Source: Utricularia gibba
Taxonomy: Eukaryota; Streptophyta; Magnoliopsida; Lamiales; Lentibulariaceae
Length of the DNA: 64,000 nt
Assembly: GCA_002189035.1 (NCBI GenBank)
Contig: NEEC01000019.1
Location: forward strand, 1,302,001 to 1,366,000
Direction of reading: 5' to 3'
The notes under the pieces are model-generated. The model was not told the origin of the DNA. It did no database searches and saw only the letters and a list, made by a program, of their open reading frames with translations. Below, in pieces: positions 41,566-51,733 of this stretch; the first letter of the stretch is position 1, and every line of letters begins with the position of its first letter. The translations under genes and the position numbers were made by a program.

Positions 41566-43770
41566 TGGGCGATTTTTGGGGAAGACAAAAGGAAATCAAA
41601 TCGCGCAGCTGAAAAGTTTGCCAAGAAACGACACTGGGGAGAGGGATTAGTGGCGATGACGTTGAATGGAGTCAAAAGGTGGGCCCGGCGAGTGGACCAG
41701 AAGATTCAGACCAGTTTTCCTCATCATCATTACATGTCGTTGTCCTTTCACGTTGAAAACCCTCATCCTGCCCGCGAAGTCAAGTGATTGGAAATCCATT
41801 TTGTTTTACCCGGCTCATGTTTTTCCGAATGGATACACACTACGCCTTCATGTACTTATCAATATGCTCAAAAACTCCTCCAAGTCATTATCATTGTCCG
41901 CTCCCACCATTTCAAGTCAAACACGCATATGTCGAAATTATTAAAATAAATAATTTTAATAATAAATAATTATTAATTTTTTAAAAAATAATAAGAGATA
42001 CACTCTACTTAGACAATAAAAAATTAAATTGATTTATTACTTCACCATCATCTTTAATAATAATAAAAAAAATCTTAATCAAATTAAGTCCAATTCGACT
42101 TGATGGTAAATATTATTACAAATAATTTTACATCGAAAAATTAAAGTGATATAATCAAATATATAATAAATATTTTGAAAACAAAAAAAAAATTCAAACT
42201 CCTGCATTTCGGCCTCAGCCGGTCTTTATAATTAATGCATTCGTAGAAAAAAAAATTAGGGCATGCAATTTTAGTTCTCGAGTTCATATCATGTCGACAC
42301 ACGGGATTGTGAATGAGATCTTCGTGCTTAAATTTCATTGCGACTACGGCTTCTTGGACCGGAAAATTGTTCACATACATACATACGTATGTGTCAATCC
42401 CTTAAAATTATTGGGTTCTGAAGATTATTCTTTGGAAAAATCAATTAAATTATTAGTGAGAATTAATTATTATTTTTAATAAACTACACATCTTCAGTTT
42501 CTATATTATTAAAAAAAAATTCGAAAAATTCTTTTTTTAAAATTAAATAGATTTTTAATTTTGTATTTAAAAAAGAGTAATGCTGAACGCGAGCTTCTGT
42601 TGATGATTGACTCGAACCGGTTTCTGGAACCGGTCACGTCAAGAAAAAACACACATGCCTTAAAAATGATAAACACGAAATACAAAAGACATTTCATTCT
42701 CATATCATCAAAATCATTTTAACTCTACTTGAAACCTCAACCGGAAGCCTGGATTCGAACCGGTTTGAATCGGCTAAAGAAATTTCGACCGGTTTGCTAT
42801 GTTGAGATGATTGGATCTTCAAGACACTTCAAATTCTATAAAATATATGAGAATCTCTCTGTATCAGAAAAATATTGAAATTCAATTTTCATATTGGGAT
42901 AGAACTTGAGCTCAATATCCACCTTAGTTAGGTTCAAATTAGTGTACTTTTTTTTACTTATTTTTGAAAATAAAAGAGCTATAAATATATAGTTTTTAGT
43001 ATAAAATTGAAATGATATATATCTTATATAATTATTTAAAAATGGACAAACTGACAAGTTGTATCAATTTAAAACATGAAATACCTTGCCATCCTTCGTC
43101 CGTAGCCATTGTAGTTCATAAATGGTTCTACAACTTCAAAATAAAATAAAAAAATGAGGATCCATCATGTTGAAAAAAAAAACACTTCAAATTTTTTATT
43201 TTTTTAAAATATTTATTATTCATATTTAATTATTTTAAAAATGAATGTCTAACTTCACCTTCATTGGTATTAGCCAAGCCAGGTTTAGAACACTAATCGT
43301 GTTTAAATTTACTCGTTTGTAACCCACGTACCAAATATGAGTTTTTTTAATAAACCCATCTAAACCTGCGTACCAAATGTCTCCTAAATGTTAGGTTACG
43401 TATGCATGAGGTTCCATTTTGGGGGAGAAAACCTACGAAGAACGAGATCGTATAGTCACATGATCGAGTTGTATGAGCCATAAGAAAGTGAGTTGACAGT
43501 CAACGCACCACGCGGTTCACCTCAAAGTCAATGCCGAGTGGATCTTCTTCACCAAGTCAACCTATTTGAATAAATAAAATTCTAACTTTTTGATCATCAA
43601 AAAATAAATAAATCACTGCACTGAAATCTTAAATAAAAATATAAAAGCAGATTTTGTCGCTTTTTAATTTTCCAATTTCTTCTATAAAATACTCAAATTA
43701 TTGTGGCCGACATCTTGAATATGAGAATTGAATTCTTTTTCTCCATCACATGCCATCAACCGGGGGAGGT

Positions 43771-43789
43771 CCCCCCCCCCCCCCCCCCC
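43771..43789 (+). repeat. Poly-C tract (19 C)
   Basis: Nineteen consecutive C, preceded by CGGGGGAGGT and followed about 17 bp later by a T12 run (43807-43818). Such a pure C/G run is unusual in this A+T-rich sequence and can form i-motif/G-quadruplex structures. The true length is unreliable given homopolymer problems elsewhere in the window. Confidence 0.9.
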
Positions 43790-44082
43790 AATTCTCGCCC
43801 CTGTATTTTTTTTTTTTTGCAATGATTTTTTAATCATTATTTTCTATGCTCAAATAATCCGATAATAATCCTGATTAAAATTGGAAACCCTAATTTGAAA
43901 AGTTGACCTTCTTGTGTAGCTGAAATCTACCTTATTAGTTGCGAATATATATAATAATCAATTGGGCTTAATTAATATAATTGTCGAATGCTTTTTTGCA
44001 ACAACCGAAATAAATATTATTAAATAAAGCATTTATTCCTTTTCAAAAAAGAAGAAATTCGGGGAGTACCGCATGCCCGGTC

Positions 44083-44089
44083 TATATAA
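44083..44089 (+). promoter_or_regulatory. TATA box of the phytosulfokine gene
   Basis: TATATAA in the context GTCTATATAAACC, 74-80 bp upstream of the ATG at 44163. This would place transcription start near 44115. Confidence 0.7.
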
Positions 44090-44162
44090 ACCGCCCCGCA
44101 AGTTTCATTCCTCCGAACGCGCCGCACCGGTTCTCCATCCTTGGCTTCAGAAGAGCCCCGCC

Positions 44163-44514
44163 ATGCCACCGAAATCCTTAGCGTATTTGATAGTGGGTCT
44201 TCTGCTCCTCCACCTTTTGAGTCCCTCCGCCGCCGGCCGACACCTCCCAGCACAAGACTCCGCCGCCGAGGTCAGTCCAATTCCGCCCGATACAGAAAGA
44301 TAGCAGGATTCGGGTGCTTCACTAGTGTTACTGTTTTTCTTTCTTTCGGTTGAACTGAAAGTCTGTTTTTGTTGTGGGGATGAAGAAGCAGGCGGTCGCG
44401 GCGGCGGAAGACGACGGCGGGTGCCGGGGAATCAGCGAAGACGATTGCTTGATAAGACGAACCCTTGTCGCTCACCTCGATTACATCTACACGCAGTCAC
44501 GCCGCAAACCGTAG
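44163..44514 (+). CDS. PSK: Phytosulfokine (PSK) peptide hormone precursor
   Basis: Two exons, 44163-44270 and 44392-44514, give a 76-residue preproprotein. An N-terminal signal peptide (AYLIVGLLLLHLLSPSAAG, cleavage near residue 25) directs secretion. The C-terminal part shows the family arrangement: an acidic patch, C-R-G-I-S-E-D-D-C-L-I-R-R-T-L-V-A-H, then D-Y-I-Y-T-Q at 44479-44496, then a basic tail S-R-R-K-P. Y-I-Y-T-Q is the mature pentapeptide. Both Tyr are sulfated by TPST (the Asp at -1 favours this) and subtilases release it. PSK signals through the PSKR leucine-rich receptor kinases to control cell expansion, growth and immunity. Splice phases are 0 and the intron is 121 nt. The exon 2 acceptor could instead be three bases earlier, adding one Gln. 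Length fits the 75-90-residue family. Confidence 0.93.
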
Positions 44515-45501
44515 CTTAGGAAAAATTACAGAAGCATTTTATGTAATTTCTGTCTGTTTTTTTCAGTCAAATCCGTTCCCTTACTTTTTATCTCCTATTT
44601 TTTATTTAATATAAAAAAATAATTTTAATTTTAAAATAATAATTTTATTAATAAATAAAATTTGTGAACTATTTTATTTAATCACGATTATATCGAATTC
44701 ACGGAACAAAATATTTTACATACTGATTTAAGTAGTGTTTTGAAATATTTCTTCGGATTATTTCTACTTTTGAAATAACAAAAATAATTTATGCACGGAA
44801 CACAATCAATTTTTACTTTTAATTATAGTAAAAATACTTTTAAAACCAAGTTATATGAATAGTAAAAATCAAAAAGTAATAATATTATTACTTTTATAAA
44901 TTATTTATACTTCTACTTTATATTTTTCGAAAATTAGAAATAATCCGGATAAATATTCCGGAACACTAATTTAATTTTAGATTTTATTTACTACTCAATT
45001 TATTAAATTAGTAACATATACCAAATATGGCAAAAAAATTAGGGAGGCACACATGATAAATGAGAGGGCCCCATCCAACCATTTCCGCGTTCAAACTTCA
45101 GACTCGCTCTTGGGAGTTGGAGCGTTGTCTGAGGACACGGTCAGGACACGTTAGGTGTCAATGTGGTGGGCTTTATCCTATGTATTTTAAAATATACTTG
45201 TATTATTTAATATAATAATATATATTTATATTTCAAAAAATATATATCTATATATATTAAAAATTATACTTATTATATATACATGTTACTCAATGCATAC
45301 GAAATTCATGTATCAAATACAATTTGAGCTGTTAATAAATATAAGTAATCAACTTAAATTTATTAATCACATTGTGTGTATTAATTATTAAAAAAAGAAG
45401 TTAATTCATCTTGCCTGGATGCTGGGCTGGGCTGGGTAAAGCCCAATGATGCTGGAAGAGAATAATCCGCGTGCAGTCGTTGCTTCGACTGATTCGATTC
45501 G
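44515..45501. other. Intergenic A+T-rich region
   Basis: The first 100 bp may be PSK 3'UTR. Bases 44600-45400 are A+T rich without coding signal. A short GC-richer stretch at 45410-45500 with GGGCTGGGCTGGG and GCCCA words is probably the promoter of the following small gene. Confidence 0.5.
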
Positions 45502-45975
45502 ATGTTTGGGCGGAGAAAATTTCTTTCTCTGCCGCTGGTCATCGGCGCCACCGTGTGAGCTCTAGCTCCTCCGCTCTCTTTTCTTTATATGGTGTTCGTA
45601 GATGAAACTGCGGCTGGCTGATTGCTTCATCCTATTCAAGGAAATGCTCCTTTTTGGTGTTAGGAAATGGAATCAAAACTTACCTTTTGATGGTTCTGGG
45701 GAAAACTGTTGAAGCTTTTATGTCTTCAATTGCAGAGTATTTGGAATGCTTTCGTTTGTGAATGTGCCATGAATCCGTTTTTGTGCATTGATTCATCCAC
45801 GTCATGAGAATAGGCGATAGCACTCTTTTTCTTGTTGTTTCACTGTGCTTTTGTTTGTTTCAGGATAGGAGTTGTCTCTGGGAAAGCCATATTTGGCCCC
45901 CCTCTTGAAGAGTATTGGAAGAACAAGAAGCTCCAAGAAGAACAAGAAGCAGCAGTGGATAAAAAACTGGAATGA
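45502..45975 (+). CDS. 54-residue single-pass membrane microprotein, function unknown
   Basis: Two exons, 45502-45554 and 45864-45975, joined at GT-AG sites with matching phase. The product begins M-F-G-R-R-K-F-L-S-L-P, continues with one hydrophobic helix (LPLVIGATVIGVVSGKAIFG, residues 10-29), and ends in a charged amphipathic tail (EEYWKNKKLQEEQEAAVD). A short basic N-terminus, one membrane helix and a coiled-coil-like tail are typical of small accessory subunits of mitochondrial inner-membrane complexes, but I do not recognise the family firmly. Support comes from good codon structure across the intron, a leader with site II-like GCCCA words, and strong splice sites (GT-GTGAGC donor, TTTGTTTCAG acceptor). 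It is too short for standard ORF cut-offs. Confidence 0.7.
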
Positions 45976-46354
45976 TAGTTTCTTTTCTTTGAAATTATGA
46001 ATTAGATTCTGAGCTTCTTCGTTCTTTCAAGGCATGATTTCTAGAGCAGAGACAGTGAAAATGTCCTTGTTTACATAAATAACTGATCTTTGGCAGTTTC
46101 AGCTTTGTTGTATCTTGTTCTAAGTTGGAAAGACAGAAGTTACTCTCACCAGATCTCAGTTTCATTACCACAAGAAAGCATAAACAAATGTCAGTTGTTG
46201 GATATGATACACAAACAAGTTTCATATACGGCGGTTGCCGCCTGACCGCACCGGCTTAAGAGCAAGAATATGCAAATCAGATCAAATAAACACAACAATC
46301 CGTAGCAGAGGGCTATATAGCACACTAAATCAGAATCGAATTATGGCATTGGTT
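45976..46354. other. Convergent 3' region
   Basis: A short stretch between the microprotein (+) and ARL8 (-), consistent with two 3'UTRs. No gene seen. Confidence 0.6.
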
Positions 46355-47869
46355 TCAGCTCTTGGACTTGGAATGCTTGACGAGCCAATCGATGACCTGA
46401 TCGATGTTGGTTGAGTTCTTGCAGGAGATCATGAAGCAGCAAACCTCCCGGTCTGTTATGGACTTCAAATCCCTGCATCATATGACACAGTAGCTTTGCA
46501 TCAGTCGGGTCTTCTGAGGCATCTTCTAGGACACAGATATTTTAAACTTACATTTGATCACTCAATGCTTGCTTAGATAGGGATTGGGGCTTGTCAATCT
46601 TGTTCCCAAGCACAAGTAGAGGAATGCCGCTTAGTGATGGCTTGCTCAACAGATCATGAAGTTCGCCTCTGGAGTTGGAGATATTGTCATGATCAGCAGC
46701 ATCAACCACATACCTGCATTTTTTATGATGTAGGAAGAAAACGGAATGTTGAGTGAATCATTTACTTGAAACCAGAGATAACAAATCATTAGCAGCAATG
46801 GCAAGGTACTGAGAGCAGGAAAAAGCACATACACAATTGCAGAAACTGCACGGCAGTATCGCTCCCACATACTCCGAAATCGGGGCTGGCCACCAAGATC
46901 CCATAATTTAATTGTGACATTCCCTTTAGTGACCTTCCGCATGTTGAACCCCACCTGAAGAATCAAACCAACTTTCATGAAAGGCTTCGAGGATGATACT
47001 AAATATGAGAAAATCCGGGCAAGAATTCAGCAAGAAACTTTACCGTAGGAATCATATCCTCACTATAACCACCAGTCTGCAGATGTAGAAAACAAAAAAC
47101 AGTAAGTTTTGATGATTTAAACAAACGGATTAAGCATGAAAGTCTTACTGAATTACACACTTACAGCAACAACATTTACAAGGGACGTTTTCCCTGCATT
47201 CTGAAGACCTATTAAAGATAGCTCCATCTCTTGCTTGAAGAAAAGGCTGTTTGTACAACCAAAAGACTTAGTCAAGCTTCAAACATTACACATCCGCTCG
47301 CATAATATAGTTTATGCTATCCACGCACACTTGAACCCAATTGTTAAATATAAAGGGGGAGCTAAAGATGGGGTAGAGACAAAAACTTGATCATAGATGA
47401 TCCAAGAAACAGACGCAATCTCATCGTATTCTGATATAATTATAATTGCTCTTGGCAGCTTGATTATTTGAATCATGCTTGTTGGATTTTAATGAAAATT
47501 AAGAAAAGATAGATGCTTCCAGTAGTTACAACACGATAAACAAACAGGGGTTCCAAAGATTACAAACACAACTAAAATCGAAACTTGATGAAAATTTATA
47601 GATTCAATCGTTAAGGTAAAGGCACAGAAAGCTTCGGTTCACAGCTTATATCTACTACACAACCCCAATTTCACGATTCACCTCCACACCGCATTCTGTA
47701 TCAACTCAAGGCAAATCGAGGAAAAAGACAGTTTTTCTGATAAATTTCCCATCCCATTAGAAACAAATTCAGCCTACAGATAAGGGAAACAGAAATTAAA
47801 GCCCAGAGAATCAATACGCCCGGTTAAAAACCTTCTAAGCCAATTGAGAAAAGCTTCCCAGAGACCCAT
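46355..47869 (-). CDS. ARL8: ARL8 small GTPase (ADP-ribosylation factor-like 8)
   Basis: Six exons on the minus strand: 47869-47832, 47246-47165, 47076-47044, 46954-46833, 46713-46552 and 46472-46355; 184 aa, the usual ARL8 length. The amphipathic N-terminus [16 protein letters not shown], the P-loop GLQNAGKTS, the switch [39 protein letters not shown] ([10 protein letters not shown]) and SCKN are intact. ARL8 proteins are highly conserved; in animals they link lysosomes to kinesin, and in plants they localise to vacuole or cell-plate membranes and are also known as host factors of tobamovirus replication. It diverges from the NUB1 gene, 314 bp between starts, with two G-boxes between them. 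Confidence 0.96.
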
Positions 47870-48107
47870 TGCTTCGAATTGGCGGGTTTTTAGGTCTACG
47901 AGAAACGGAAAATGGATCTCCTCTGCGTCTTCTCCGAATTCGCTCCACACGAATTGCCGCTCCTCCTCCTCCAGTCCCACACCAGAAAGTCTATATATGA
48001 ATAAACCTAATTGATAAATAAATAGTAATTAAATTTATTTTAAATTAATATCCCATTGAGATATTGTGGTTATTTAGGGTATGTTGCCTTCATGATGGTG
48101 TAGCTGG

Positions 48108-48142
48108 CACGTGCTACAGCAGATCCGATAAGCAGCCACGTG
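48108..48142. promoter_or_regulatory. Paired G-boxes in the ARL8/NUB1 divergent promoter
   Basis: CACGTG palindromes at 48108-48113 and 48137-48142, 29 bp apart, 42-76 bp before the NUB1 ATG. G-boxes bind bZIP and bHLH factors (light, ABA, PIF signalling). Because they are palindromic and central they could serve either gene. Confidence 0.6.
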
Positions 48143-48183
48143 GATTTTAGAAAATATAATTACAATCATTATATGTAGTTATT

Positions 48184-51100
48184 ATGGAGTCGACCATCGA
48201 AAATCCAAATTCGCGATCGTCAATGGGGAAATTGAGGATCGGCGGCGCGTGGACTGGACAGTTAGAAGTCTCGCTGGATGAGTGGACGGTGGCGATGCTC
48301 AGGGAAGAGGTTGCCCGGCGATCCGGTAGTTGCGGGCCTGATTGCATAAACCTTATATCTGCTGGGAGATCGTTGAAGGACGGTGATGGAACGGAGAAGC
48401 TGATTAATTTGGGTGTCAAGGACAATGCCAAGATATTGGCGACAAGGGTTTCTGTTGATCGCGATGGCAAGCCCTTTAAGGAAAAGTTCATGGCGGAAGA
48501 GGAACGCTTCAAAAGGCTCTCCAGGCTTAGGTAATGTCTTATGTTAAATTGATTGTTGTTAGGGCTGTCGTGTTTGAAGGTACTTCGAGGTTGGTTTCTG
48601 TTGGGTGCTTTAATTCACTGTTAAGCTTATACGCTTATGATGTTTGTGGGAGTGTTTGAATTTTGAACAGCGCGAGCATTTTAAGTAGCGCACTTAAATT
48701 TAGTAGTCTCAAAAGCTCAAATATGTATTTTGTGTTATGATGCAAGACTTGATGATTTCAATGCCACAGCTTTGTAAGCATCGGTAGGCTGTCCAGAATC
48801 TGTTTGTGATACGAGTTTTGCATTAGTATTCTTTATTTGCATGCATCCTCCCATGGCATGTCAAGAAGCCGGATTTATGTGAATTACGCTTGAGTTAAGA
48901 CCGACGACTGTTCGCTTGCAATGTGAACATGCATTTTTTCTTTTGTGATCCATAATATAAAACAACTGGATTCACAGGGCAGCTGCTGATTCCTTGGTGT
49001 CAAGGCATGTTGATGGTGCACTTCCTATTGATAATTTCAATCTGGAGCTTGAAAATCAAAGTGGGCAAAAAGTGAATTTCGGATCCGAGACAGACCAGAG
49101 GTATGAAACTGGAGATTGATCAAGTTTGATTATTAGATACACCCTCCGTGTTTCCTACTAAAACTCGAATTTTCTTGCGTCAGAGCCATAATGATGGGGC
49201 TGGTGCTTCATAAAAATGCTAAAGCTCTATTAAGGAAGCAGCAGTATAGAGATGCTTTAGAAATACTTGCCATGGGTGAGGTGAGATCTTTGGAACCCCC
49301 ATGCTAGGAACTTTGGTCTGCCATCTTCTGTGATGAACTTTGGCTTGACGTTTTATTGTATCATATAACAGTAAAATTTAGCATGGAGTTGCATTGCCAA
49401 ATGCTTCTTCTTCGTCTTCACATAAACTGCTCCTCCCATGTTCCTAAAATCTTTCTTGGAAATTCCTAAAATCTTTCTTGGAAATTCCTAAAATCTAGAG
49501 GTATTTTTCAATAATTTTTACGTGATTGCATTCACATCAAGTTCAACCTCTTTCAGGAGGCTTTTTCACTGTGCGACCAAAAATTAATTGAGGTGAGGCA
49601 TAATTCATTCATTGATGTACATTTATATGGACGAACAAAATTATCCTCTTGACAACTTTCTTCCAACACTAGATGGTTGACAATGTATCGATTCTCCAAC
49701 TAGACATGGTCTGGTGCTATTTTATGCTCCGTGATATTGCTTGGCTGTCGGACGCAGGAGATCGTCTTGCAAAGGCAAGAAAAGGTATTGAGCATGCTCA
49801 TGGAAAGGAATCTACTCGCCTGAGAATCATCCAAGGAGGCCGTTACCCTGAGATAGCTCTGTAAGCCATTGATATATTTCTCGCCTCTTGGTTTTTTTTT
49901 TCCCTACGACAAAAGCTTCTGAAACTGTCCTCTTCGATATGTATTTCATATTTAAAGGCACTTAAGGATGGAACTATTGGAAGGAGTGGTAGCATATCAC
50001 AGTGGTCAGCTTAAAAAATCCAGGGAGGCTTTAGCCTCTGCTCAAGATAAATATGTACAGGTTATTTCATCTTATTATTTCTTTTTATGCTAGTAATTTA
50101 TATGTTTACGCACACTATCTCTTCTTTGTTATATTCAATGAAGTCAATGGTTTCATTCATTCTGAAGATGATCATTGCTTTAGCTGCTAGCGGATTCTGA
50201 CAATGATTAATTGCATGCATTCCTTATCCATGGCTAATCTTTTATTAGTGATAATTGCTGACTTGTTGGGCTCTCTGTTGTTTCAGCTTCAAGTCCCTGA
50301 TGAGGCATTATCCTTGTTAATGAACATGGGATATAAAGAACACCGAGCAAAGAGGGCTCTGCAGATCTGTAATTTGGATGTCGGAAGTGCAATCGATTTT
50401 CTTATTGAGGAGAAACTCATCAAGGCAAGAAAGATGGAGGAGAATCTTCAGCGAAAGAAAGAAATTATGTATGGTTTTCATTACGTGCACCCATACATGT
50501 TGAATTCCTTCTGATGGTATCTCGCTGTAGTAATGGTTAATACACCTGCAGGGAGCAAAAGCGATATGGAATGACTCCACTTAAGAAAGCATTAGATATA
50601 GAGAAGCTGAATTACTTATCCTCAATGGGGTAAGTAAGCTGAAGGGCTTGAACATTGAATGAGCTTTCTAGTTTTTTGCTGCATATGAACCTTTGGATGC
50701 AACCTCCTTTGTAATTGCTAGCTTTGAGAGAGATCTTGCGGCTGAAGCACTGCGAAGGAATGAAAATGACACCCAGAAGGCTCTGGATGATTTGACAGAC
50801 CCCACCATCAATTCTGCCTTGCAGGTAAGTTTTCCTGTAACTGAAAGAAGAATGTAGTCCAGAGTTTCAGTATTCTCTGGCTTCACACACAGATGGATCT
50901 TATGTCAAAGAAAAGGAAGAGAGCTCTCGCAAAAGTATCTGCTGTCCAAAATCCTCTCCCGGGTGAGCATGATGACCAGTGAGAGCGATGCAGGACATGC
51001 AATCCTGAGTTCCCGGAGTGCATTTCATTTCCTGTCATTTTCTTTTTTGCGCAGGTGAAACGGTTGTTCCCACAGTTGGAAGTGAAGAACATGCATTAGC

Positions 51101-51344
51101 ACATCAGAATGGTGGGGATGAAAATGACGGCATGAAGCCGGTGGAAGACGTCGAACTTGGCGGCGAAGATGCCGGTCCTTCGACGCCGTCAATCAAGCGA
51201 GACGAGGAGATGGAAGCCGAGCTCACGGAGGAGCTGCGAAACGGCGATGCTTACTCAGACTACGATATGGACGTCCAGAAAGAAGGTGAAGCCATTGCAG
51301 AGTATCTGGCCTTGCTCACGGCGGCCGAGAGCGCCGTGCCGTGA
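48184..51344 (+). CDS. NUB1: NUB1-like UBL/UBA protein (NEDD8 ultimate buster 1 homologue)
   Basis: Eleven exons: 48184-48530, 48978-49100, 49184-49280, 49557-49592, 49673-49860, 49958-50060, 50287-50468, 50552-50629, 50722-50824, 50893-50962 and 51055-51344; 538 aa. A ubiquitin-like domain covers residues about 15-95 (LRIGGAWTGQLEVSLDEW ... INLISAGRSLKDGDGTEKL). A helical TPR-like middle follows (ALEILAMGEEAFSLCDQKLI; LDMVWCYFMLRDIAWLSDAG). Two UBA domains come next (PDEALSLLMNMGYKEHRAKR and YLSSMGFERDLAAEALRRNE). The C-terminal tail is acidic. Animal NUB1 delivers NEDD8 and FAT10 conjugates to the proteasome; a similar shuttle role is inferred here. All phases agree. Confidence 0.93.
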
Positions 51345-51733
51345 ACCGGACCGGTGCTCCTTGCACTTGTACGTAGATAATAATAATAATATTATTAATT
51401 ATTTAAATATGGTGAATATTACTCGATAAATTGTATTAATAATAAAAAAATATATATTTTAGGCGACGGTAAATATGCTATTTTTTTTTTAAATTTTATT
51501 TCCACACGCCTTGGTACAACAGTTGTGTGGGGGAAAGCCTGGTGCGGGTGAAGTGAGGAAGAAGGTGTAAGTTGGGAAGTGCATCTTGGGGTTGGGGAGT
51601 CAAACTTCCAGAAACAAACCCTAGAATTCATGTGCAACTGATCGGATATTGATACGCGAAGGGGGCTCGGCTCCTCCGCTCTCCACTGTGTCTAAATCTT
51701 CCGGCATCACGCGGTGATTTCTCACTTTTGTAC

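Larger units (their letters stand above)
39253..44162. other. Gene-poor A+T-rich stretch with decayed repeats
   Basis: Nearly 5 kb without a supported gene, apart from the promoter of the phytosulfokine gene at the right end. It contains a copia-like reverse-transcriptase remnant (about 39750-39835), a 20-nt T tract near 40409-40429, a GC-richer patch at 40860-41210 with a degraded-looking minus-strand frame, two tandem repeats at 41365-41565, a cluster of AACCGG words at 42610-42800, and a poly-C tract at 43771-43789. Confidence 0.6.

Noticed and set aside
42751-42761. Perfect tRNA B-box (GGTTCGAATCC on the minus strand), possible tRNA or SINE head
   Set aside because: No matching A-box, cloverleaf or acceptor stem could be found at the right spacing.
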